Assembly (NCBI GenBank): GCA_023399215.1
Contig: JAEWQJ010000015.1
Coordinates: 1-33,422, forward strand
Origin: Methanobacteriota archaeon
Lineage (GTDB): Archaea; Halobacteriota; Methanosarcinia; Methanosarcinales; Methanosarcinaceae
Reading direction: 5' to 3'
Length of the DNA: 33,422 nucleotides
The notes below the pieces were generated by a model that saw only the letters and a list, made by a program, of their open reading frames with translations, had not been told where the DNA came from and made no database searches. Position numbers and translations under genes: made by a program. This document shows positions 8,309-16,006 of the stretch, one piece after another (within the stretch, counting starts at the first letter, position 1; the number at the start of each line of letters is the position of its first letter).

Positions 8309-8439
8309 GGGCTCATTAGTTGGCCCTTTTTAAGGGATGCCGGTTAATTACAGGAGAGATTTTTGAATACATCTAAGATTCTGATGCAATCAAAATTCCC
8401 CTGCTTATATATCTGGCAAAGGGCTGTATGAATGAGCCA
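8309..8439. other. Structured element 3' of the U2 gene (131 nt)
   Basis: The second copy of the element at 7028-7159. GGGCTCATT (8309-8317) pairs with AATGAGCC (8431-8438). An inner hairpin has CCCTT/AAGGG plus GGC/GCC. The long stem uses CAGGAGAGATTTTTG (8351-8365) with CAAAATTCCCCTG (8391-8403). The lower part of this stem is ACCTT/AAGGT in U1 and ATTTT/AAAAT here, so pairing is kept although the bases changed. Wobble positions do not agree on one strand. Confidence 0.55.
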
Positions 8440-8521
8440 TCATTGGTTTTACGTTTTATATTTGTCTATTCAATCTATGGTTCGGTTAGTCAGCATTCAG
8501 CTATTGGCCTAGCGATTGCTC

Positions 8522-8722
8522 TTAACAGTCGTTGCCCCACCAGCCGCCGCCGCCTCTAATCTTGCAGGCACGGACTGCTGTTACGCAGCAAGCTTCACGC
8601 TCCCTACCACAGCCGCCCCAGCCACCACAGCCGCCCCAGCCGCCAAAGCCGCCACAGCCGCCCCAGCCGCCGCCGCAACCATCAAATCTTCCTCTTCCAA
8701 ATAATCCAAATCCTCCACCCAT
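8522..8722 (-). CDS. Unit U2 Gly/Cys/Trp-rich microprotein (66 aa)
   Basis: A paralogue of the U1 product. The ATG at 8720-8722 follows GGAGGT by 8 nt. It begins MGGGFGLFGRGRFDGC, has a tract of GG[F/W/C]GG repeats, then REREACCVTAVRACKIRG, and ends GGGGWWGNDC, with eight Cys. Relative to U1, Phe in the repeats is often Trp and the C-terminal CGCGFDRGCGC portion is missing, while the EREACC block is nearly identical. The GC-rich repeat stands out sharply from the AT-rich surroundings. Function unknown. Confidence 0.75.
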   Translation of the reverse strand: MGGGFGLFGRGRFDGCGGGWGGCGGFGGWGGCGGWGGCGREREACCVTAVRACKIRGGGGWWGNDC

Positions 8723-8865
8723 AATATTTACCTCCATATTTACTATATTTTGTTGTTGTATGTTTTTATATAATTTACCTAATTTTTTATATATTTGAGA
8801 AGATATAGGTTAAGGTTCGAGTATATCTTTCTCCAACCTAATTTTATATCGACTCCAAAACTTGA

Positions 8866-8886
8866 TTGTTACTCCTGACAATCACG
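8866..8886 (-). promoter_or_regulatory. Conserved leader hairpin with GGAG loop, U2
   Basis: On the minus strand GATTGT and ACAATC pair around CAGGAGTA, about 149 nt before the U2 start. Same loop and distance as in U1, with a different stem register. Confidence 0.45.
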
Positions 8887-8964
8887 TTATAATCTGCCCA
8901 CACTTAAAAAGAAGCAGATTTAACTTTAATTGCCAGAAAGTACAACCAATAATATAATTGTAAA

Positions 8965-9019
8965 TTATATAAATAGAATGGAATAATAAATTCTTAACAC
9001 TAAATAGTCATTGAAAAAG
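8965..9019 (-). promoter_or_regulatory. U2 promoter: TATA box and upstream element
   Basis: TTATATAA at 8965-8972 and the plus-strand block AAATAGTCATTGAAAAAG at 9002-9019, identical to the U1 block and at the same spacing. The predicted leader is about 220 nt. The following AT-rich sequence to about 9270 matches 7740-8000. Confidence 0.6.
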
Positions 9020-9418
9020 CTGGGAAATTATGCTCTATAAAATGAGTTTAGTTTTATATTTAATTTAGAAATCTTAATTTTTAGGATCTCTCAATAAAAT
9101 CAGGAATTTTAGTCTGAAACTAAAATTAAGACAAAAATAGAGCCTCAAAAGTACAAAAACGCTATATTTTACTAATTATAAACTATTTAATGGCTTAAAA
9201 AATGTGCATTTAGCGAAAGAAAATAGTGTTACTTATTCTGTTTTCAAACTTTAGTAATTTACATTTTTTATTAAAAAGTTAAAGACGACGAATTTTCATT
9301 TGACTAATGACTAAATTTGAAGATCTGTCAATACACCCCATCCTGATCCACTTGCATAGAAAAACTTCGCTTTCAAACATATGAAGTTTGTAGTTACTGG
9401 CTCACAGGTAATAAATAC

Positions 9419-9479
9419 ATAGCCATCAATTCAAGACAATTAATCAGAAGTTATCTTTCCATCTTGAATTGACAGCTAT
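9419..9479. other. Long hairpin 3' of the U3 gene
   Basis: TCAATTCAAGA (9426-9436) and TCTTGAATTGA (9462-9472) are perfect 11-bp inverted copies. ATAGC (9419-9423) and GCTAT (9475-9479) add five pairs beyond a 2x2 internal loop. It lies 56 bp after the U3 stop and may be its transcript end or the U3 counterpart of the U1/U2 structured elements, although the sequence differs. Confidence 0.6.
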
Positions 9480-9534
9480 CTTTATTCATCCATACTTAAC
9501 ATTTCACGGGCTCAACGATTGGACTGGCGCTATT

Positions 9535-9636
9535 TTACCACCAGTCGCCGCCGCAGCCCCAGCCGCCGCAGCGGCGCCAGCCACGACGCCAGCCCCAGCC
9601 GCCGCCCCAGCCGCAGCCACCAAACCATCCACACAT
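9535..9636 (-). CDS. Unit U3 Gly/Trp/Cys/Arg microprotein (33 aa)
   Basis: The ATG at 9634-9636 is preceded by GGAGGT 8 nt upstream in the same context as U1 and U2, and TAA lies at 9535-9537. The 33 residues comprise 14 Gly, 8 Trp, 4 Cys, 4 Arg and one each of Met, Phe and Asp. It begins MCGWFGGCGWGGG, has a paired RRGWRR motif in the middle and ends CGGDWW. It lacks the EREACC block of U1 and U2. With a conserved promoter, leader length and ribosome-binding site it is probably expressed. It falls below the length cut-off of most gene callers. Function unknown. Confidence 0.6.
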   Translation of the reverse strand: MCGWFGGCGWGGGWGWRRGWRRCGGWGCGGDWW

Positions 9637-9864
9637 TATATTTACCTCCAAAATTTTGCTATGTTATTTTATACTTTTCAAATCTCTGTATAGGTGAGCT
9701 TTTTAGACTAGGGAATTACACTCTCTAATCAAACTTCTTCACCCACCCCTAACCATACTTTCATGGTAACTTTTTAGAAACTATTAGAGTAATAATTTCC
9801 GTTTGGAGAGAAACAGTTCTCCCATGTTCCCCCATGAAAGTACAATTTAACATAGAATTAGAAA

Positions 9865-9918
9865 TTATATAAAAGACCTAGAATAACTGTTTCTGAATAT
9901 AAATAACCTATATAAAAA
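9865..9918 (-). promoter_or_regulatory. U3 promoter: TATA box and diverged upstream element
   Basis: TTATATAA at 9865-9872 and the plus-strand block AAATAACCTATATAAAAA at 9901-9918, a diverged form of the U1/U2 block at the same 33-bp spacing. Predicted leader about 205 nt. Residual similarity to U1/U2 flanks extends to about 10170. From there to 10331 nothing is seen. Confidence 0.5.
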
Positions 9919-10331
9919 TAAAGAAAACCTCTATCAATAAAACAAGCTTACTTTTGAATTTACTCTACAATATCTAGTTCTATAAAAACTCTCAATAAAT
10001 CAGGAATAAAAATCTGTAATTGAATATTTAGCCAAAAGATATTGTCTCAATAATTCCTATAAGCCCTATTTCTTGACTAAACTCAATATAGAGCCTTAAA
10101 ATAACTCAATTTTGTTGAAAAAGTAGTACAACTCTTTTCATTATTTAACTTTACAACTTTAGTCTTTTTATGTTAAACAAAATATCAATATAAAGGGCTA
10201 CTATTTAATAGGGTAAGTTTTTCGATTCAGCTTGTGAATAAAAAGAAGAAAACTTGTTAATTCATTGTATTTTTATTATTATTATTTGGATTGTTAGCAT
10301 TTTCAGTTAGGTTAGTTACTTTTTAAAAATC

Positions 10332-10964
10332 TCAGATCCCCATTAATTTCTTTGCCCATTTCAATTTCTTTTTCTTAACCGGGTTTACATCGTTATCTTC
10401 AAAATTAAAACCTGCTAGCCTAATTTTTTTAGCTCCAAATTCCCTGGCTACAAAAAAGCATCTGTCTCCATCACTGAAGCCTCCAAAATTATAGACTTCG
10501 CCAAAAGGTCTTGCCTGGGTAGTTGCAATAAATCGTTTAAAGCGGGGAACATATTTCTCAAGCTTATCGATATTATCCCCATGCGCATGAATAAGGACTA
10601 TCGCGCCCTTTTCACAGGCGAGTATCTCTTTTTCGATATCAGCTTCTGAATTACCATCAAGATCGGTACAGATGGCATCAGGCACAACGCCCATATCCAT
10701 GAGTACAGCAGCGGCGCCATCGGCTGCAATTACCGTAAAAGAAGAAAAATTGATTCCCAAAAGGTCATTCCTGAGCCCTGGAGCGTTTCCGCAGACAAGG
10801 ACAGGCTTTTCGGAAATTATTGCTTTGAGTTCAGATAAGCTGACCGTGTTTTCTTCTGTTAACATGTGGGAAAGGAAAATAGCCGCCTTTTCATCACCTG
10901 TTCGGTCAAATCCGAAATCCTCAAGGATTCGTTCGTAAATCGGTTCCCAGGTAGCAAAATCCAT
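10332..10964 (-). CDS. mptE: 6-hydroxymethyl-7,8-dihydropterin pyrophosphokinase (MptE/DUF115)
   Basis: This family makes 6-hydroxymethyl-dihydropterin diphosphate from the pterin and ATP in tetrahydromethanopterin synthesis, a cytoplasmic step needed for methanogenesis. From the MDFATWEP start it is 210 aa, normal for the archaeal enzyme. Recognisable blocks are VLVCGNAPGLRND, ADGAAAVLMDMGVVPD, CTDLDG, VLIHAHGDN and the NFGGFSDGDR loop, with a lysine-rich tail. An alternative start, MIHMDF at 10973, lies three codons upstream and is closer to an AAGG sequence. It follows ileS on the same strand by about 60 bp, so the two are probably cotranscribed. A decayed copy exists at 6090-6701. Confidence 0.9.
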   Translation of the reverse strand: MDFATWEPIYERILEDFGFDRTGDEKAAIFLSHMLTEENTVSLSELKAIISEKPVLVCGNAPGLRNDLLGINFSSFTVIAADGAAAVLMDMGVVPDAICTDLDGNSEADIEKEILACEKGAIVLIHAHGDNIDKLEKYVPRFKRFIATTQARPFGEVYNFGGFSDGDRCFFVAREFGAKKIRLAGFNFEDNDVNPVKKKKLKWAKKLMGI

Positions 10965-11035
10965 ATGAATCATTTTCCTTTCCGTTTTACAGTTTGAGTT
11001 CAAAACTTCTTTGATTTTCAACCCTTTTTAAGAGT

Positions 11036-14000
11036 TTATTTCTTTGCAATTCCCATCTTCATGGCAATACCTTCGACGTCCCAATCCTTTACAAGGGCTC
11101 CGGAAACATCGATATCACTGCCAAGGTTAAGGATATCGGCTCTTACCTCTTCTGCAATCAGGTCCTTGAGTGTTTCAACAAGCCTCAAGACTCTTTCATC
11201 CTTGATCCAGACCGAGACGCGGATGTTTTCGTCCACTACAAGGTCAAGTTCCTTCCGCATATCCTGAAGCCTGCGAATTACTTCTCTTGCATATCCTTCA
11301 GCTTCCAGTTCTGGAGTCAGGTTTGCGTCCACATAGATAAGACCGGCATCGGATTCTGCACTTGCTGTGCCTTCTGGCAGGGTTTCTTTAAAGTTTGCCA
11401 TGCCCGGAGTAACTGTAACCGTTGTTCCGTCTGCAAGGGATAGTTCAAACTCGTCAGCTTCGGCAAAGGCTTTTTTCAAAGCAAAACCGTCAACCTTTTG
11501 CAGGGCAGGAATGACTTTTCCTGCATCCTTCTTAAACACAGGGCCTATTTTGCTCGGATCAGGGATTACTTCAAGTCCGAGTTCATCCCAGCTCTTACCA
11601 ACGGGTGTCAGGACAATTGCCTTGGAATTTGTCTGGTCCATAAGGACTGAGCGCAGTCTATCTACAGCCTTTGATACATCCTCACTTTCAGGGGAAACAA
11701 CTATTCGGGAAACAGGCCATCTGAGCTTTCTTCCTGCCTTCTGGCGGGCGTTTGAGGCTGCTTCCACTATAGAACGCGCAGTACTCATGGCAGCTTCGAG
11801 TTCAGGGTCAAGATAAGCTTCATTGACTTTTGGCCAATCGCACATATGAACCGATTCCGGTGCATTCGGGTCTACATTTCTTATCAGGTTCTGATACATC
11901 TCTTCAGCCAGGTAAGGCATGAAAGGAGAGATCAATTTTGTAAGGGTTACGTAGACTTCATAAAGCACGCAGTAAGCTGCAAGCTTGTCAGGATCATCGG
12001 CTTCGGTCCAGGTTCTCGGACGGATAAGCTGGATATACCAGCGGGAGAGGTCTTCTAGGGTAAATTCAAGAATCTCACGCACTGCCTTATGCAGGAAGTA
12101 TCCACTCATTGCTTCATCTACAGCCTTAACAACAGACTGAACTCTTGAGAGAATCCATCTGTCCTCTTCTCTGAGTGCATCTTTTACGGAATCAAGGCTG
12201 ACCTTAAGTGGATCAAAATTATCGAGTGCCATATAAGGCAGTGGGAACCTGAAAACGTTCCAAAGAATATTGATTGAACGGTGGACGTTTTCCACTTCTT
12301 CCTGGTTGAACTTAAGGTCATCCCAGGGCGCACTTGAGGAAAGCACATAGGCACGCAGGGTGTCAGCCCCATACTTGTCGATTACATCAATCGGGGAAAC
12401 CACGTTTCCAAGGCTCTTGGACATTTTCTTTCCGCCTGCATCAAGCGTAAAGCCGTGCATGAGCACACTCTTGTAAGGAGCTCGTCCGAAGCCCACCATG
12501 CTTGCTCCTAGCTGAGAATAGAACCAACCGCGTGTTTGGTCATGTCCTTCAGTGATAAAGTCAGCAGGCCACCATTCGTCGAACTGTTCCCTGGTCTGCG
12601 GGAACTTCAAGGTAGCCCAGGAAGCGACAGCCGAATCAAACCAGACATCGAAAACGTCCTCAACACGCTTTTTCTCTCCGCCGCACTCACAGGGAATAGT
12701 TATTTTATCCACATAGGGGCGGTGAAGTTCAACATCGCTGCCTGCTCCGGATTTTTCCAGCAGTTCGGCTTTGGTTCCTATTACCTCAAGTTTTCCGCAT
12801 TTCTCACACTTCCAGACCGGAATTGGAATTCCCCAGTAGCGCTGCCTGGAAATGCACCAGTCTCTTGCGCCTTCGACCCAGGTTCTGAATCTAGCTGAAC
12901 CTGCCCAGTCAGGGTACCAGTCTACGGCATCAATTGCCTCAAGCATTTTGTCCTTTATCTCTGTGACCTTGAGGAACCACTGTTTGGTTGCAAGGTAGAT
13001 TATAGGAGTTTTGCAGCGCCAGCAGTGCCCGTACCTGTGCGTAACAGTTCCTTCTGCAAGCAGTCTGTTGCGTTTTCTCAAGTCTTCAATAACAATCGGG
13101 TTTGCTTCCCTGACGTTTTTGCCCGCATATTCCCCGGCTTCCTCAGTATAGGCACCGTTCGGGCCCACAGGGCAGAGGATTGGAAGGTTATACTTCACGC
13201 CAACGTTAAAGTCGTCCATACCATGCCCTGGGGCAATATGTACACAGCCTGTGTTTTCTGCAGTTACGTAATCAGCAAGATAAATGCCATGCTTTATCTC
13301 ATTCTGCACAGGCACAAGATCTCCAACAGGGCTTTCGTACTCAAGTTTCGTCAGGTCTTCCCCAAGCATTGTCTCAAGCACTTCATAGTCAACATACCTG
13401 CCCTGCTTAAGGACATTTTCAATCAGGTCGGTAGCTGCAATCAAGATCTCATCAGAGCCGTCCTGCCTGATTGCCCTGAATTTCGAATATTCAAAACCAG
13501 GATGTACGGCTACAGCTACGTTTGCGGGAATTGTCCAGGGGGTTGTTGTCCAGATGACTATGAAGGTATTTTCCTCGCCTTTGATCTTAAACTTCACATA
13601 GATTGAAGGGTCTGTCCTCTCGGCATACTCAACCTCGGAATCTGCAATTGCAGTTTCACAGCGAGGGCACCAGTTGACTGAACGTTTGCCCACATCCAGA
13701 AGATTTTTCTCCCTGGCTTGCTTGAGGGTCCACCAGGCAGCTTCAATGTAATCGTCTTTTAAGGTCATGTAGGGGGCGTCCCATTGCATCCAGACCCCTA
13801 GCCTCTGGAACTGTTCAGTCATTTCCTGCTTCTGGTTGATGGCAAATTCCTTACATTTCTCAATAAAATTCTCTACTCCAAAGCTTTCAATGTCCTTTTT
13901 GGATTTGAAGCCGAGCACGCCTTCAACTTTGACCTCAATCGGCAGGCCATGCATATCCCAGCCGGGGCGCTCGAGAATATTACGGTTATTCATGGAGTAA

Positions 14001-14212
14001 TAGCGAAGAATGGAATCTTTAATGATCTTATTCCAGGCAGTTCCCAGGTGGATATGTCCGGTCGTATACGGGGGGCCGTCAACAAAAAAAAGTCTTTTTC
14101 CAGTCTTGCGGTGCTCTCGGGTCTTTCGATAAGCATCGTTATCTTTCCAGAGCTGTGTTATCTTTTGTTCAATTTGCTCTGCGTTATACTTGGCAGTGAT
14201 TTCTTTTATCAT
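11036..14212 (-). CDS. ileS: Isoleucyl-tRNA synthetase
   Basis: Charges tRNA-Ile with isoleucine in the cytoplasm. The 1058-aa protein is of the archaeal/eukaryote-like type. The class I signature HIHLG is at residues 53-57 and KMSKS at about 596-600. The editing domain lies between them, and CPRCETA, CWRCKTP and CEKCGK are metal-binding-type cysteine pairs. The start MIKEITAKYN at 14212 is chosen because GGAG lies 7 nt upstream; a start 28 codons further up lacks support and gives a non-family N-terminus. A TATA box near 14361 predicts a leader of about 120 nt. mptE follows in the same direction. Confidence 0.97.
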   Translation of the reverse strand: MIKEITAKYNAEQIEQKITQLWKDNDAYRKTREHRKTGKRLFFVDGPPYTTGHIHLGTAWNKIIKDSILRYYSMNNRNILERPGWDMHGLPIEVKVEGVLGFKSKKDIESFGVENFIEKCKEFAINQKQEMTEQFQRLGVWMQWDAPYMTLKDDYIEAAWWTLKQAREKNLLDVGKRSVNWCPRCETAIADSEVEYAERTDPSIYVKFKIKGEENTFIVIWTTTPWTIPANVAVAVHPGFEYSKFRAIRQDGSDEILIAATDLIENVLKQGRYVDYEVLETMLGEDLTKLEYESPVGDLVPVQNEIKHGIYLADYVTAENTGCVHIAPGHGMDDFNVGVKYNLPILCPVGPNGAYTEEAGEYAGKNVREANPIVIEDLRKRNRLLAEGTVTHRYGHCWRCKTPIIYLATKQWFLKVTEIKDKMLEAIDAVDWYPDWAGSARFRTWVEGARDWCISRQRYWGIPIPVWKCEKCGKLEVIGTKAELLEKSGAGSDVELHRPYVDKITIPCECGGEKKRVEDVFDVWFDSAVASWATLKFPQTREQFDEWWPADFITEGHDQTRGWFYSQLGASMVGFGRAPYKSVLMHGFTLDAGGKKMSKSLGNVVSPIDVIDKYGADTLRAYVLSSSAPWDDLKFNQEEVENVHRSINILWNVFRFPLPYMALDNFDPLKVSLDSVKDALREEDRWILSRVQSVVKAVDEAMSGYFLHKAVREILEFTLEDLSRWYIQLIRPRTWTEADDPDKLAAYCVLYEVYVTLTKLISPFMPYLAEEMYQNLIRNVDPNAPESVHMCDWPKVNEAYLDPELEAAMSTARSIVEAASNARQKAGRKLRWPVSRIVVSPESEDVSKAVDRLRSVLMDQTNSKAIVLTPVGKSWDELGLEVIPDPSKIGPVFKKDAGKVIPALQKVDGFALKKAFAEADEFELSLADGTTVTVTPGMANFKETLPEGTASAESDAGLIYVDANLTPELEAEGYAREVIRRLQDMRKELDLVVDENIRVSVWIKDERVLRLVETLKDLIAEEVRADILNLGSDIDVSGALVKDWDVEGIAMKMGIAKK

Positions 14213-14320
14213 ATAGGGTCTCCCTGAAGCAAGATTAGCTAAAGTGAAAGTGCGGTCAGTGCAGTCCTGTCCTGAAGATGTCTTGCAGCTGTCCAATAAG
14301 TATTGATAATAAATTTCTAA

Positions 14321-14368
14321 CCGGTGGACTGTTGGAAAACTTTACTACCGGCCGCTTATATATTAAAC
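14321..14368 (-). promoter_or_regulatory. ileS promoter and leader hairpin
   Basis: The minus-strand TATA sequence GTTTAATATATAAG is at 14355-14368, with a predicted start near 14335. CCGGT (14321-14325) and ACCGG (14347-14351) can pair across the start region. Whether this stem matters for regulation is unknown. Confidence 0.4.
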
Positions 14369-14505
14369 TTCAAATAAGTATTTAACGAACATAATATCAG
14401 TATTCGGGAAAGAACGCCTTTACCCGTCCTGAAAGAAACGGATCTTCCACGCGCCAATCAATTTATTCAGTAATTACTGTACTTGATTTAAGCTTTGTTA
14501 TACCG

Positions 14506-14673
14506 CAAGCCTTTTGAAAAAAGGCTTGACCGAAAACTCAAGCAACGTTTGAATTTGAGGTCCTTATCCCCGAACCCTATCGGCGTGATCAACCGGCGCA
14601 ACGCAACCCTTTTTAAAAAACTGCTTGCCCTCAACCCTTTCTAAAAAAGGCTTGACCGAAAATCTTAGCAACG
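14506..14673. repeat. Dispersed repeat family (GGCTTGACCGAAAA), copy A
   Basis: Starts with a hairpin, CAAGCCTTT (14506-14514) / AAAGGCTTG (14520-14528). GACCGAAAACTC, GCAACGTTT, AATTTGAGG and CCCTATCGGCGTGATCAACC follow, to about 14613, and then a second partial copy, AAAGGCTTGACCGAAAA, from 14645. The same blocks in the same order occur at 18655-18853. It is intergenic, with no ORF. The rest of the 580-bp gap 14213-14794 holds only the ileS promoter and an ACGAT/ATCGT hairpin near 14675. Confidence 0.85.
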
Positions 14674-14794
14674 ACGATATCAACATCGTAACGATCGCGG
14701 ATCACGGATTGCGGTTCAGGATAAACGGAAGCAGGTTAACTTAAGAGAAAGAGAAATAGAAGAAAAAGGAAAAATAGAGCTCAAATATAGATTT

Positions 14795-15760
14795 TTATTT
14801 ATCTGGAGCTCTTATAATCGGTTTTTTTCTGATAAAAGTTTTTTTGCCAAAGGTTGTCTTGTCCCGGAAAAGCAGTTTTTTCAGGGAAACTGAATCATCG
14901 AGGCTTATTACAATTGCTGCAGCAAGGATGAAAATACAGCCAGTAAGCATTCCACTGTGAATCGGGCTTCCAAGTACCGTATAATCAAAGAATATACAGG
15001 AAACCGGTTCAAGCAGAGTAAAGAGACTGCCTGCAATAGCGTTTACGCCTGTTACACCTCTTATATAAAACACTGCACCGATTCCTGTAATCAATACTCC
15101 GAAGAGTATCAGGACTGGAAGATTTGGGATAAGTACATTTCGTGGAACGGAGACTGCAAACGGTGACAGGAAGAAAAGGCTGATTGCACTCTGCCAGAAG
15201 AGCTGGGTAAGCCCGTTATATTCATCTCTTAGATAACGAACCGAGATTATTACACCACTGCTGAAAAGACCACCTGTAAGCCCGAAAAGCACTCCTTTAA
15301 GATAACTGCTGCCAAACTCAAGCTGTTCAAAACCTCCTTCCGGCCTTGTTATATAGAAAACCCCTATCAAGCCCAGGAAGAGGGCAAAAATAGTTTTTCC
15401 CGTGTTCTTTTCTCCCAGAAGTAGAGGGGCAAGAATAGTCAAATAAATCGGGTCCGTATAAAGCAGAAGAACGGCTGAAGAAGCTCCTAGATAACGAATT
15501 GCCGAATAATAGGAAAACATTTGCGAAACATACAGGACTCCCAGGAGGAGAAGGTACTTCTTCTTTCTTTTTAGAGCTAGCTGGCCTAAATTTCCGGTAA
15601 TTGCAAGATAGAATAAAAGGGCTGTTAGTCCGAAGAGTATTCTGTAGAAAATAATTGAGCCTATGGACATGTCCTCAAGCTGTTGCATGTAGATTCCAAC
15701 GGTACCGTAAATGACACAGGCGACTAGCAATTCAAGGTGATGTTTAAAAGTATCAGTCAT
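14795..15760 (-). CDS. EamA/DMT-family transporter
   Basis: A 321-aa membrane protein with about ten hydrophobic segments in two EamA-like halves. Family features include an N-terminal VACVIYGTVGIYMQQ helix, SYYSAIRYLGASSAVLLLYTDPIYL ending the first half, and a second-half end of GSLFTLLEPVSCIFFD. Such proteins usually export amino acids or other small metabolites, but the substrate cannot be read from sequence. A basic tail of about 30 residues follows the last helix. A TATA-like stretch lies about 25-30 bp upstream of the ATG, so the leader is short. A shared repeat element and a tandem repeat with TATA-like motifs lie 85-215 bp upstream. Confidence 0.85.
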   Translation of the reverse strand: MTDTFKHHLELLVACVIYGTVGIYMQQLEDMSIGSIIFYRILFGLTALLFYLAITGNLGQLALKRKKKYLLLLGVLYVSQMFSYYSAIRYLGASSAVLLLYTDPIYLTILAPLLLGEKNTGKTIFALFLGLIGVFYITRPEGGFEQLEFGSSYLKGVLFGLTGGLFSSGVIISVRYLRDEYNGLTQLFWQSAISLFFLSPFAVSVPRNVLIPNLPVLILFGVLITGIGAVFYIRGVTGVNAIAGSLFTLLEPVSCIFFDYTVLGSPIHSGMLTGCIFILAAAIVISLDDSVSLKKLLFRDKTTFGKKTFIRKKPIIRAPDK

Positions 15761-15844
15761 ATATTATTTAAAGTGATCAAGTGTATATATATTTTTAGTA
15801 AGATAACACTTTTTAATATTTTCCACACTGTTTAAAAATATATT

Positions 15845-15895
15845 TCTTTGCAGGCTCCAGGCTCAGTTTTGAGGTCACAAACGTTTTTTATAAGC
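15845..15895. repeat. Second copy of the GCAGGCTC ... TATAAGC element
   Basis: TCTTTGCAGGCTC (15845-15857) and AACGTTTTTTATAAGC (15880-15895) match the ends of the element at 4279-4334. On the minus strand it lies upstream of the DMT gene. Confidence 0.5.
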
Positions 15896-15960
15896 TACAA
15901 TTTAAAAGTTTTTATAAGCTATAACTTAAAAGTTTTTATAAGCTATAACTTAAAAGTTTT
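15882..15960. repeat. Tandem 24-bp repeats with TATA-like motifs
   Basis: A 24-bp unit containing GTTTTTATAAGCTATAACTT occurs at 15907-15930 and 15931-15954, with a diverged copy before and a partial one after. On the minus strand each unit reads GCTTATAAAAA, so the array multiplies a TATA-like motif between nrdJ and the DMT gene. Confidence 0.8.
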
Positions 15961-16006
15961 TACAGCTACAGCTTTGTATTTTTTACAGGCCACAACAAAT
16001 TTAATT

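Noticed and set aside
8516..8798. Ala/Pro-rich or Pro/Gln-rich reading frames on the plus strand opposite the Gly-rich genes (also 7297-7491 and 9469-9728)
   Set aside because: They are complements of the GGC/TGG-rich codons. The minus-strand frames have GGAGGT sites, aligned starts and a conserved EREACC block; the plus frames have none.
11061..14227. Many long frames on the plus strand across ileS
   Set aside because: Antisense shadows of a clear, highly conserved ileS gene; the same applies to frames across nrdJ (16461-17807) and across the TPR repeats (24562-25086).
11022..14974. Extended starts for ileS (28 extra codons) and mptE (TTG at 11021)
   Set aside because: They lack properly spaced ribosome-binding sites, and the added residues do not match the families.
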